This document shows, one piece after another, positions 52,801 through 59,986 of a stretch of DNA of 64,000 bases. The notes beneath the pieces are model-generated. The model did not search any database. It was not told where the DNA came from and worked only from the letters and a program-made list of their open reading frames with translations. Both the position numbers and the translations under genes were made by a program. Position 1 is the stretch's first letter; every line of letters begins with the position of its first letter. The stretch is from an uncultured Kiritimatiellota bacterium (lineage in GTDB: Bacteria; Verrucomicrobiota; Kiritimatiellia; RFP12; UBA1067), in the NCBI GenBank assembly GCA_934643865.1, contig CAKUCX010000007.1, forward strand, positions 17,278 to 81,277. The letters are read 5' to 3'.

Positions 52801-54685
52801 AGTAGGGGTAGGCGTGGAGGATTGTCGAGGCGCGCGCGGAGGCGGGGCGCCCCCCGCTCTCGAAGACGCTCCCCTGCACGGTCATCTTGACGGCGGCGCG
52901 CGGCCGCGCCCGCCGCGGGAAGTCCACCGCGAAGCACGCCTGGCCCGCCTCGTCCGTAAACACCCGGTCGAGCGTCGTGAAGTTCGGCTTCAGCCGCCGG
53001 TTCTCGTCGCCGAAGCGGAACGCCTCCCAGCCGCGCGGCGCGAACGGGGCGTCCTCGAAGAGGACCGCGCCCTCGGCGGGCAGCCCCTTCGCGGGGCCGC
53101 CGAAGAGGTGTTCGCCCGCCACGCGGAACAGCAGGTTCGTCGTCGCCCGCGTCTCCGGCGGCGGCGTCACCGCCACGCGGATCTGCGGCGGCACGAACTC
53201 CTCGATCCGGACCGTGCGCGCGCCGAGGAGGACGCCCGCCTCGCCGGGCGTCGAGACGCGGACCTCCCAGCGCCCGCTCGGCTGGTCGGCCGGCACGGCG
53301 AAGTCGGCGCGCGTGACGACGCCGAAGCGGTCCGTGACCTGCGTGCGGCGCTGCAGGCACTTCCCGTCCGGGTCGAAGAGGGCGAGGTCGACGGGGAACG
53401 GCTTCGGCGCGTTGCCCTTCCCGTCGCGGAGGATCGCGTGGACGAGAATCGGCTCGTCGTGGCGGTAGATGCCGCGCTCCGTCCAGACGTACGCCTCGCT
53501 GCCGTCCGCCTTCACGAACGCGCGGCGCGCGCCGAGCGCGGCGGCTTCGTCGAGTTCGCCCCGCAGCGCGAGGAAGGAAGCGTCCGAATCGTCCATCTGT
53601 GCGGCGACGACGGCGAAGGGCTTCGTCTCGCCCTTGGGCGTCTCGCAGCAGCACCAGCCCTCGGCGTCCGTCAGCCCCTCGGCCAGCACGACGTTGTTCG
53701 CACCGTAGATGAGGACGCGCAGGCCCGCGACGGGCACGCCGCGCGTCAGCGACGTCGCCCACACGTACACGGCGCCGTTCGCCTCCCGCACGGAAAGCCC
53801 GATGTCGGTCACGCAGACGAGCTTCCAGATCCCCTTCCATTCGCGTTCGTCCGCCGCGTCGCGGATGCTCAGCAGGTAGACGCCGTTCGCGGCGGCGCCC
53901 TCGCCGTCGCGCACGTCGAGCGCGGTCGTCTGCTCCTCATTCAGGCGCGCGGCGAGGCGGATCGTCCGCGACACGGGGTCGCCCGCCAGCTCCGCCGCGT
54001 CCCTTGAGTCGCCGCCGCGCCCGTAGAACCGGTCGTAGCAGTCCTCCTCGCGGGCGAGGAGCTGGACGATGTTGCGCGTCGGCACGGCGCGGACCTCGCA
54101 GGCGAGGTTCGTCACGTTCATCGTCTTGACGGCCACGGCGCGGCGGCCGCCCGCCGGCAGGTAGCGCCCGGCGGACGCAAACGCAAGGGTCGGCGACCGG
54201 TCGCCCGTCGTCCACGTGCGGCGGAACTCGTTCGCCGTCGTGCGCCCGTCCGTCATCGGCAGCCCCGCCCGCACGACGATCTGGTACGTCGTGCGCGGCT
54301 TGAAATCCCCCTGCAGCACGCAGGTGCTGCACCAGGAGATCCAGTCCTGCGCGAGCGGCCCCGGATGCGGCGTGACCTTCACGTAGTCCATCAGCGCGGC
54401 GGGGTCGGGGCGGGAGGAGAAGCGCAGCTCGATCCGCCCCTCGGACGCCTCGAAGCCCATGACGACGGGCGCGGGCCGCTCCTGCGCGGGCGCGGCCGCC
54501 TTCGGCTGCGCGGCCTTTGCCGCCGCCGCGTGCGGAACAGCGCGCGGCGCGGCGTTCGTGACGGCGCGCGGCGCCGCGTTCGTCGCGCCATGCGCCGCCC
54601 CGCCCGACGCCTCGCCGCCGCGTCCGCAGCCCCCCGTCCCAACGAGCATCGACACGAGCCCCAGCAACATTGCCATTTTCTGCAT
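49829..54685 (-). CDS. yfhM: Bacterial alpha-2-macroglobulin lipoprotein
   Basis: 1618 residues from the ATG at 54683-54685, the first start downstream of the promoter that gives a lipoprotein signal (MQKMAMLLGLVSMLVGTGGC). MG beta-sandwich domains fill the first ~900 residues, e.g. YVWTERGIYRHDEPILVHAI. The thioester motif CLEQ is present in PYGCLEQTV near residue 1183. The protein traps attacking proteases by covalent thioester capture in the periplasm. An Ala/Pro linker follows the lipidated Cys. It is translationally coupled to pbpC. Confidence 0.93.
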   Translation of the reverse strand: MQKMAMLLGLVSMLVGTGGCGRGGEASGGAAHGATNAAPRAVTNAAPRAVPHAAAAKAAQPKAAAPAQERPAPVVMGFEASEGRIELRFSSRPDPAALMDYVKVTPHPGPLAQDWISWCSTCVLQGDFKPRTTYQIVVRAGLPMTDGRTTANEFRRTWTTGDRSPTLAFASAGRYLPAGGRRAVAVKTMNVTNLACEVRAVPTRNIVQLLAREEDCYDRFYGRGGDSRDAAELAGDPVSRTIRLAARLNEEQTTALDVRDGEGAAANGVYLLSIRDAADEREWKGIWKLVCVTDIGLSVREANGAVYVWATSLTRGVPVAGLRVLIYGANNVVLAEGLTDAEGWCCCETPKGETKPFAVVAAQMDDSDASFLALRGELDEAAALGARRAFVKADGSEAYVWTERGIYRHDEPILVHAILRDGKGNAPKPFPVDLALFDPDGKCLQRRTQVTDRFGVVTRADFAVPADQPSGRWEVRVSTPGEAGVLLGARTVRIEEFVPPQIRVAVTPPPETRATTNLLFRVAGEHLFGGPAKGLPAEGAVLFEDAPFAPRGWEAFRFGDENRRLKPNFTTLDRVFTDEAGQACFAVDFPRRARPRAAVKMTVQGSVFESGGRPASARASTILHAYPYYIGVALPDVVGTSPAPRRCRVALVNPDGTPHVGARRLVVQFERVDCVYGLKKAASGCWEWRTDKIRVPFGEEAVLEVSEKGLATLAVPAAVGGDFAVTVRDEAAGVSFGASYWVGGAADAAVRTSLENPARVTLALDKKLYRPGERPRLTVKAPFAGTAWLNVLREDMVYSQVFTLTNATSEIALEPVQAGWAPGVDVALSVVQAARPGQRGVVNRAFGLVPLRAATLDSALKVEVAATVACAPEGGAAVTVDVAARGAGVVGETAVVTVVDEGINLLTDEEVPDPVGWFGAVRAADHPLWDIYNRLLPVLDDRLRRAGAKTGGGAEGDLFRRISPVPTRRFKPLSLWKANVPLKDGRATVPFALPEFVGEVRVTAVACNRRATGAGAVRAKVAPNLVMQGDAPRFAAPGDTFLATLVLSNRSGRDGTARYDIMAGGSVSLARPVHGELKLAKDASETLNVPVAAGAAPGEGTLVFVSEGLGEKHRVEIHLPVRPAAPWTKTAATVHLGPGERKAFPNTAATLPEAARRTFLASASPVAELASALEYLVAYPYGCLEQTVARVFPFITAGGLLNTLPVRETSAADDAKGAVEAGIRRVASMVRAYDFVMWPDSTTPPWNREVSLWAAHFLVEASANGFAVPPDRLDAVKGFLRAWAMSTNGTESAYACHTLALARAPDRDRMLHGFDRRAQLAPLDRARLARAFVRTGDRDRARDLLAHVQPDAVKGTAFALLALLDLDPDDARIPAFVTALLDARDAETRHWGTTEANAHALLALGAFYRHAPPAAGAPELTISVDGHDDALPIRRAKRLTGCGEAVVSNRGAAPAFIYASTLALGDPARMGAEANGLAVARRYLRSDGAEADLAKLVRGELLIAELTLTAPERTTYADLVIEELLPACFEPDATPVTADAYPWAKAGPAWELRRELRDDRVLGFSRRFALDAGASVVFRYAVRVVSAGTFVLPGPSVEAMYAPALRARGAAGRITVAP

Positions 54686-54773
54686 TTCCGAGTGCCTCTC
54701 TTGAACTTTTAAGAAGATTGGAAGTGAAGTGGAAACGACACCCGACGGCATGCACGCCCCGCTTCTGCGCCGT

Positions 54774-54802
54774 AGTATACCCAACTCTTGCAGAGGGGAC
54801 AA
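54774..54802 (-). promoter_or_regulatory. Promoter of the alpha-2-macroglobulin/pbpC operon
   Basis: TTGTCC (54802-54797), 17-nt spacer, TATACT (54779-54774) on the minus strand. The leader would be about 82 nt. Confidence 0.6.
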
Positions 54803-54821
54803 TCCCGTATCTGAATTTTCT

Positions 54822-55847
54822 TCACGGGGCCCGCATGCCCGCGTCCGCTCCGTCCCCCTGCGCCCGGGGATGCGCCTTCATGTACTCGTCCTTCAGGCGC
54901 TCGATGGAGACGTGGGTGTAGATCTGCGTCGTCGCAAGGGAAGAGTGGCCCAGCATCTCCTGGACGCTGCGCAGGTCCGCGCCCGCGTCGAGGAGGTGCG
55001 TCGCGAAGCTGTGGCGCAGCTTATGGGGCGTGAGGTCTGTCGGGAGATCCGCCGCGGCAAGCCAGACCTTCATGCGGCGCTCGACGTCACGGGGCGTGAG
55101 GGGGCGGCCGCGCTCGTTCAGGAACAGCGCCGTCTCGGCCGCGTCGCCCTCCGGCCACAGCGTGCCCGCCTTCGCGCGCATCGCGCCAAGCGCCCTGCGG
55201 GCGGGCTTTCCGAGAATGCAGAGGCGCTGCTTCGCGCCCTTGCCCGTGACGATCGCGACGCCGCGCGCGACGTCGACGTCCCGCCAGACGAGCGCGGTCG
55301 CCTCGGAGATGCGGCATCCCGTCGAGTAGAGCGTCTCGAAGACGGCGGCGTCGCGCAGATGCGCATATTCCTCGACGGGCGCGACGGCAAGCCCGGCCCG
55401 GCGCCGCGCGCGCAGATCGTCTCCGGGCGCCGCGAGGAAGCGCGTCACCTCATCGACGGCAAGCACCTTGGGGAGGGGCTTCGGGAGCTTGGGCCCGTGC
55501 AGGCCGCGAAACGGATCCGCCGCCGCAAGGCGCTCGCGCACGAGGAACGCGAAGAACGCCCGCAGGGACGCGAGCTTGCGGCGCGTCGTCGCGGGGCGCG
55601 CCCCGTCCTGCGCAAAGGCCATGAGAAACGCGCGCGCGTCCTCCGGCGTCGCGCGCGCCCACGGGAACGGCGCGGCCGCCTCCACCCCCCAGCGAAACGC
55701 CGCGAACTGCGCGATGTCCTGCTCGTACCCGTCGGCCGTGTGGACGGAGGCGTTCCGCTCGGCGAGCAGATGCGCGCGGAAACGGCGCACCGCGCCGTCT
55801 CCGCGCGCGGCGGCGCTCGCCGGGCGGCAGGACGGCGCCGCGTTCAT
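54822..55847 (-). CDS. XerC/XerD-type tyrosine recombinase
   Basis: 341 residues from the ATG at 55845-55847, overlapping the topA stop (ATGA). N-terminal SAM-like domain (VRRFRAHLLAERNASVHTAD), catalytic domain with Arg in STGCRISEA, Lys in GKGAKQR, HKLRHSFATH, HSS and the nucleophile Y310 in TTQIYTHVS. It resolves chromosome dimers at dif with a partner Xer protein. It is about 40 residues longer than E. coli XerD, partly from an Arg/Ala insertion before YSTGCR. Whether it is XerC or XerD cannot be decided here. Confidence 0.93.
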   Translation of the reverse strand: MNAAPSCRPASAAARGDGAVRRFRAHLLAERNASVHTADGYEQDIAQFAAFRWGVEAAAPFPWARATPEDARAFLMAFAQDGARPATTRRKLASLRAFFAFLVRERLAAADPFRGLHGPKLPKPLPKVLAVDEVTRFLAAPGDDLRARRRAGLAVAPVEEYAHLRDAAVFETLYSTGCRISEATALVWRDVDVARGVAIVTGKGAKQRLCILGKPARRALGAMRAKAGTLWPEGDAAETALFLNERGRPLTPRDVERRMKVWLAAADLPTDLTPHKLRHSFATHLLDAGADLRSVQEMLGHSSLATTQIYTHVSIERLKDEYMKAHPRAQGDGADAGMRAP

Positions 55848-58438
55848 TTGCCCACGCGCTTCCGCGACGTGCGCCGCTCGGCGCGGGCCGCCGCCTTCGC
55901 GTCCTTCTCCGCGTCGCCCGCCTTCTCGTGCTGGGGCAGTTCGCGGAGGCCGAGGCGGTCCGCCACCTCCTCGAAGGTGGGGATCTGCGCCTTGTAGTTG
56001 ACGCACACGCGGCGGAGCGCAAGCGCCTGGCGCGGCGAAAGCGAGCTGCGCCGCGCGTACTGGTCGCGCAGCGACGAGACGAATTCCCGGTCGTTGTAGG
56101 TGCGGCGGCCGCGGCGCACGGGCTCCTTCCATTCCGTGACGCCCTCCAGAAGCTTCAGCAGCTCGGGGACGGCGGGGTCGACCGGCGCGACTTCGAAGCC
56201 GCCCGGCACGTAGGGCGCAAGGCGGGTGCGCACCTGCTCGGCGTCGTCGAGCGCGCCGGCGTTCTCGCCCACGCTGCGGGCGAGGATCTGGAACTGCTTC
56301 TCCGAGAGAAGGCGTCCGCGGTCGACCTGCTCGCGCAGGGAGTTGAGGAACGGGTTCTTCGCGAGGCCGCCGATGCGGTCGATCGTCAGGAAGCACCACT
56401 TGACGAGATCCTCGCTGGGCGAATTCTTCACGCGGTCGAGGTCGGGCCCGTAGCCGAGGTCCACGAGCCGGCGCTCGCCGTCCGGGATCTGCTCGCGGTA
56501 CGTGATCGCGAGCTTCACGAGCGCCTGCAGCTGGCGGTCCGTCACCGCGAGCTTGTTCTCGGCGAGCTGCCTGCGCACGGACGCGACGAAGCCGCGGTCG
56601 TCGTAGACGCGGCTGCCGTTCTTCACGGCGGGACGCCACGCCGTGACCTGGTCGAGGAGCGCGAAGAGCTGGTCGAACTTGTCGGACGGCGGCGGCGGGT
56701 CCTTCGCCGCCTCCAGCCAGGCGGTGAACGTGCGGTAGAAGCCGGAGAGCATGCCGTCCCCGCGCACGCGCCCCTCCTCCACCTTGTCGAGCTCGCCCTC
56801 CATCTCGGCCGTGTAGCCCACGTTGAAGAGGGGTTCGAGCTTTTTGACGAGCCAGTCGTTCACGTCCATGCCGCGCTGGGTGGGCACGAGCTGGCGCGCC
56901 TCGCGCGTCGCGTACTGGCGGTCGACGAGCACCTCGATCGTCTGCGCGTAGGTGGAGGGGCGGCCGACGCCGTTCTCCTCCAGCGCCTTGACGAGCGACG
57001 CTTCGCTGAAGCGCGCCGGCGGCTTCGTCTCCTTGCGGTCTGAGAGCCACCGGAGCGGCACGAGCGCGTCCCCTTCGGCGAGGGGCGGCAGCGCCTTCAC
57101 CTCGTCGCTCTCGTCGTCGGCCTCCTTCTCCTTCGCCTTCTTGGGGGCGTGCGCCTTCATCACGGCGAGGAAGCCCTCGAAGGCGACGGACGTCGTGGAG
57201 GCGGTGAAGAGGTAGGAGTGGCGCAGCGCGTCCTTCTCGGCCTCGATGCCCACCGTCTTCTGCACGAGGCGCGCGTCGGCCATCTGCGAGGCGAGGAAGC
57301 GGCGCCAGATGAGGTCGTAGAGCTTGGCGGAGGAGGCGTCGAGGTCGAGCGTACCCGGGCGCTTCGCGACGTCCGTGGGGCGAATCGCCTCGTGCGCCTC
57401 CTGCGCGCCGGCCTTGGACGCATAGACGTTCGGCTTCTCCGGCACGAACGCCGCGCCGAAGTCCTGCGCGATCTGGCTGCGCGCCGCCTCGCGCGCGACG
57501 GTCGCGACGTTCACGCTGTCCGTTCGCATGTACGTGATGAGGCCGGCCTCGTAGAGCTTCTGGGCGAGCGCCATCGTGCGGTGGGGCGAGAAGCCGCACA
57601 CGCTCGACGCCGCCTGCTGCAGGGTCGACGTCGTGAACGGCGGATAGGGGTGGCGCGTCTTCGGCTGCGTCTTCACGGAGACGACGCGCAGCGACGCCCC
57701 GTCCAGGTCGTCGACGTAGGTCGCCGCCTGTCCCTGGTCCTTCACGTCCGGCTTCTCGCCGTCGAGGCGCGCGAGCTTGGCGATGAAGGCCATCTCCTTC
57801 GCACCCTTCGCGGCCTCGACGCCCAGCACCCAGTAGGCGACGGGCTTGAACGCGGCGATCTCGCGCTCGCGCTCGACGAGGAGGCGCAGCGCGACGCTCT
57901 GCACGCGCCCCGCGCTGAGCGAGTAGCCGTACTGGAGGTTCCGCCACAGGAGCGGCGACACCTTGAAGCCCACGAGGCGGTCGAGGATGCGGCGCGCCTG
58001 CTGCGCGTCGACGCGCGCCATGTTCAGCGTGCCGGGATGCGCCACGGCGGCGCAGACGGCGCTTTTCGTGATTTCGTTGTAGGAGACCCGGTGGACGGGC
58101 TTGCCCTTCGTGACGTCGGCCAGCACCTCGCCGAGATGCCAGGCGATGGCCTCCCCCTCGCGGTCGGGATCGGGCGCGAGGAAGACCTCGTCGGCCGACG
58201 CGGCGGCCTTTCGCAGGTCTTCGACGACCTTCTTCTTGTCGGGGGAGACCTCGTAGCTCGGCGTGAACGTCCAGGCGTCGGCCTTGCCCGCCACCGGCGC
58301 GATCTTGATCGAAAGCCCCTTTTTGGGGAGATCCCGCACATGCCCGACGGACGATTTGACGGCGAATGCGTCGCCAAGATATTTCGCAATCGTCTTCGCC
58401 TTTGCAGGCGATTCGACAATCAACAGCTTCTTGCTCAT
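55844..58438 (-). CDS. topA: DNA topoisomerase I without zinc ribbons, with a three-copy C-terminal module
   Basis: 864 residues. Type IA topoisomerase: TOPRIM with E9 (LLIVESPAKAKTI) and D90/D92 (APDPDREGEAIAWH), and nucleophile Y303 (GLITYMRTDSV). It relaxes negative supercoils. The usual C-terminal CxxC zinc ribbons are absent. Instead, a helical module of ~35 residues occurs three times at about 616-652, 697-731 and 785-820, each with F-[VL]-x-S-[LV]-R-x-Q, then [LV]-[ST]-x-[RK]-Q about 14 residues later. A basic tail ends the protein. It lies between dprA (60 nt) and xer. Confidence 0.96.
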   Translation of the reverse strand: MSKKLLIVESPAKAKTIAKYLGDAFAVKSSVGHVRDLPKKGLSIKIAPVAGKADAWTFTPSYEVSPDKKKVVEDLRKAAASADEVFLAPDPDREGEAIAWHLGEVLADVTKGKPVHRVSYNEITKSAVCAAVAHPGTLNMARVDAQQARRILDRLVGFKVSPLLWRNLQYGYSLSAGRVQSVALRLLVEREREIAAFKPVAYWVLGVEAAKGAKEMAFIAKLARLDGEKPDVKDQGQAATYVDDLDGASLRVVSVKTQPKTRHPYPPFTTSTLQQAASSVCGFSPHRTMALAQKLYEAGLITYMRTDSVNVATVAREAARSQIAQDFGAAFVPEKPNVYASKAGAQEAHEAIRPTDVAKRPGTLDLDASSAKLYDLIWRRFLASQMADARLVQKTVGIEAEKDALRHSYLFTASTTSVAFEGFLAVMKAHAPKKAKEKEADDESDEVKALPPLAEGDALVPLRWLSDRKETKPPARFSEASLVKALEENGVGRPSTYAQTIEVLVDRQYATREARQLVPTQRGMDVNDWLVKKLEPLFNVGYTAEMEGELDKVEEGRVRGDGMLSGFYRTFTAWLEAAKDPPPPSDKFDQLFALLDQVTAWRPAVKNGSRVYDDRGFVASVRRQLAENKLAVTDRQLQALVKLAITYREQIPDGERRLVDLGYGPDLDRVKNSPSEDLVKWCFLTIDRIGGLAKNPFLNSLREQVDRGRLLSEKQFQILARSVGENAGALDDAEQVRTRLAPYVPGGFEVAPVDPAVPELLKLLEGVTEWKEPVRRGRRTYNDREFVSSLRDQYARRSSLSPRQALALRRVCVNYKAQIPTFEEVADRLGLRELPQHEKAGDAEKDAKAAARAERRTSRKRVGK

Positions 58439-58498
58439 GTTCTTTCCGCTCTTCTCTCAATGTGGAGCAGGTATTTTACGATAAGCGGGAGGGAAAAT

Positions 58499-59641
58499 CT
58501 AGCGCGAAAGCGAGTTTTTTTGGGCCGCCGCCACACGGTTCCCCGGGAGGAAGCGCACGCGTCCCTTGAGGCGCAGGGCGACGAGAAGCGCGCTGACGTG
58601 CGCCGCGCCCGCCTCAAGAACCCGCACGAGCGCGTCCACCGTCGTGCCACCCTCCGGGATTGCCCCCAGGAGCCGCCCCTCCTCAAGGGAGAGCCGCGCC
58701 TCCGGCGCGGCTTCTGGCGGGCGAGGGCCGCCGGAGGCCGGTTCCGCCCGCCGCGCCCGCGCAGAGGGTGGGCGCTTCGCCTCCGATGCGCGGCCACGGG
58801 GCGTGCCAAGCGGCGTCAGTTCCTCGACGATGTCGTCCACGCCCGTCACCATGCGCGCGCCTTCGCGGATGAGGTGCAGGCAGCCGGCGGAGGTCTTCCA
58901 GTCGATCCGCCCGGGGACGGCCATCACGGCGCGGGACTGCTCCAGCGCCCGCGCGCAGGTGATGAGCGTGCCGCTCCGAAGAGGGCATTCCACCGCGACG
59001 ACGCCGCGTGAGAGGCCGGAGACGATGCGGTTGCGCTGGGGGAAGGTCTGCGGGTCGGGACTTCGCCCGAACGGGAACTCGCTCACCACGCAGCCGCCCT
59101 TCTCCACCATCTCGCGGGCGAGCGCGCGGTTCTCCGCCGGGTAGAACATGTCCAGCGCGCCGCCGAGCACGCCCACCGTCGCACCGCCCCCCGCCAAGGC
59201 ACCCCGGTGCGCCGCCGCGTCGATGCCGTGCGCGAGGCCCGAAAGGATGACCCATCCGCGCTGGGCGAGGCCGAAGGCGAGGCGCTCGGCCGTGTCGCGT
59301 CCGTAGGGTGTCGCGCCGCGCGTCCCCACGAGCGCGACGCCCGGACGGGACAGGACGGCCGGCGCGCCCACCACGTAGAGGGCGAGCGGCGGCGAGGCGA
59401 TGTTCTCCAGCTGCGGCGGGTAGTCGGCGTCGCCCAGCGCGACGATGCGCACGCCCATCTTCTCGGCCCGCGCCAGTTCGCGCGCCCAATCCGGCTGGCG
59501 GCCCTCCCAGTCGCGCTTCTGCGGATAGCGTGCGTAGGCCTCCGCGACGCTGCCGCCCGCCTCGGCGGCGAGCCGCGCCACCGTCGCGGCACCGACCGTG
59601 GGAATCATGTTGAACGCAATGCGCGCCTCTCGTTCCGTCAT
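58499..59641 (-). CDS. dprA: DNA-processing protein DprA
   Basis: 380 residues from the ATG at 59639-59641; the open frame extends far upstream over tRNA-Glu, which is not coding. DprA loads RecA on incoming single strands during transformation. Rossmann core with VALVGTRGATPYGRDTAERL, ILSGLAHGIDAAAHRGAL, YPAENRALAREM and SEFPFG; N-terminal SAM-like helix pair; a Pro/Ala/Arg linker; and a C-terminal winged helix (LLGAIPEGGTTVDALVRVLE). The order dprA-topA-xer is known from other bacteria. Confidence 0.95.
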   Translation of the reverse strand: MTEREARIAFNMIPTVGAATVARLAAEAGGSVAEAYARYPQKRDWEGRQPDWARELARAEKMGVRIVALGDADYPPQLENIASPPLALYVVGAPAVLSRPGVALVGTRGATPYGRDTAERLAFGLAQRGWVILSGLAHGIDAAAHRGALAGGGATVGVLGGALDMFYPAENRALAREMVEKGGCVVSEFPFGRSPDPQTFPQRNRIVSGLSRGVVAVECPLRSGTLITCARALEQSRAVMAVPGRIDWKTSAGCLHLIREGARMVTGVDDIVEELTPLGTPRGRASEAKRPPSARARRAEPASGGPRPPEAAPEARLSLEEGRLLGAIPEGGTTVDALVRVLEAGAAHVSALLVALRLKGRVRFLPGNRVAAAQKNSLSR

Positions 59642-59669
59642 CTCCGCATTCCTTTCCTGGCATGTGGAG

Positions 59670-59675
59670 AGAATA
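59670..59675 (-). promoter_or_regulatory. Extended -10 promoter of dprA-topA-xer
   Basis: TGC-TATTCT on the minus strand, with a ~22-nt leader containing AAGGAATGCGGAG before the ATG. Confidence 0.5.
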
Positions 59676-59771
59676 GCAGAAATCCCGGGACAATGTGCAA
59701 AGAACGCCCCTAAATGGCCGTCAAAAAAACGTGATGTCCGCTCTTTTCCGGGGGAATGCGGCGACCGTCCG

Positions 59772-59805
59772 AAAAAGAAACGGCGCCGATGGCGGGCATC
59801 GGCGC
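59772..59805 (-). terminator. Rho-independent terminator of tRNA-Glu
   Basis: Perfect 9-bp stem GCGCCGATG/CATCGGCGC (59783-59791 with 59797-59805) with a 5-nt loop, followed on the minus strand by TTTCTTTTT. It is 7 nt after the tRNA end. Confidence 0.85.
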
Positions 59806-59812
59806 GTCGGAA

Positions 59813-59887
59813 TGGCAGTCCCAATGAGAGTCGAACTCATCTTACAGGCATGAAAAGCCCGTGTCCTAGCCGATAGACGATGGGACC
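59813..59887 (-). tRNA. tRNA-Glu (TTC anticodon)
   Basis: 75 nt with an encoded CCA. Acceptor GGTCCCA/TGGGACT (first pair G-U), anticodon loop TTTTCAT giving TTC, T-loop AGTTCGACTCT. It is a monocistronic gene between its own promoter and terminator. Confidence 0.95.
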
Positions 59888-59908
59888 GTCTGTCGAAGTG
59901 CGGCTACA

Positions 59909-59937
59909 AGTATAGCAAACACGTTTCAGGTGGGCAA
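59909..59937 (-). promoter_or_regulatory. Promoter of tRNA-Glu
   Basis: TTGCCC (59937-59932), 17-nt spacer, TGC-TATACT (59914-59909) on the minus strand; -10 ends 21 nt before the mature tRNA. Confidence 0.75.
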
Positions 59938-59986
59938 GGCGCAAAAGTGCAAAAGTCGTTTTCGGTGAACGCCCGAGGAGGGCGCC

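Noticed and set aside
50405..54007. 1200-codon plus-strand open frame
   Set aside because: Antisense shadow of the alpha-2-macroglobulin gene, with no recognisable domain.
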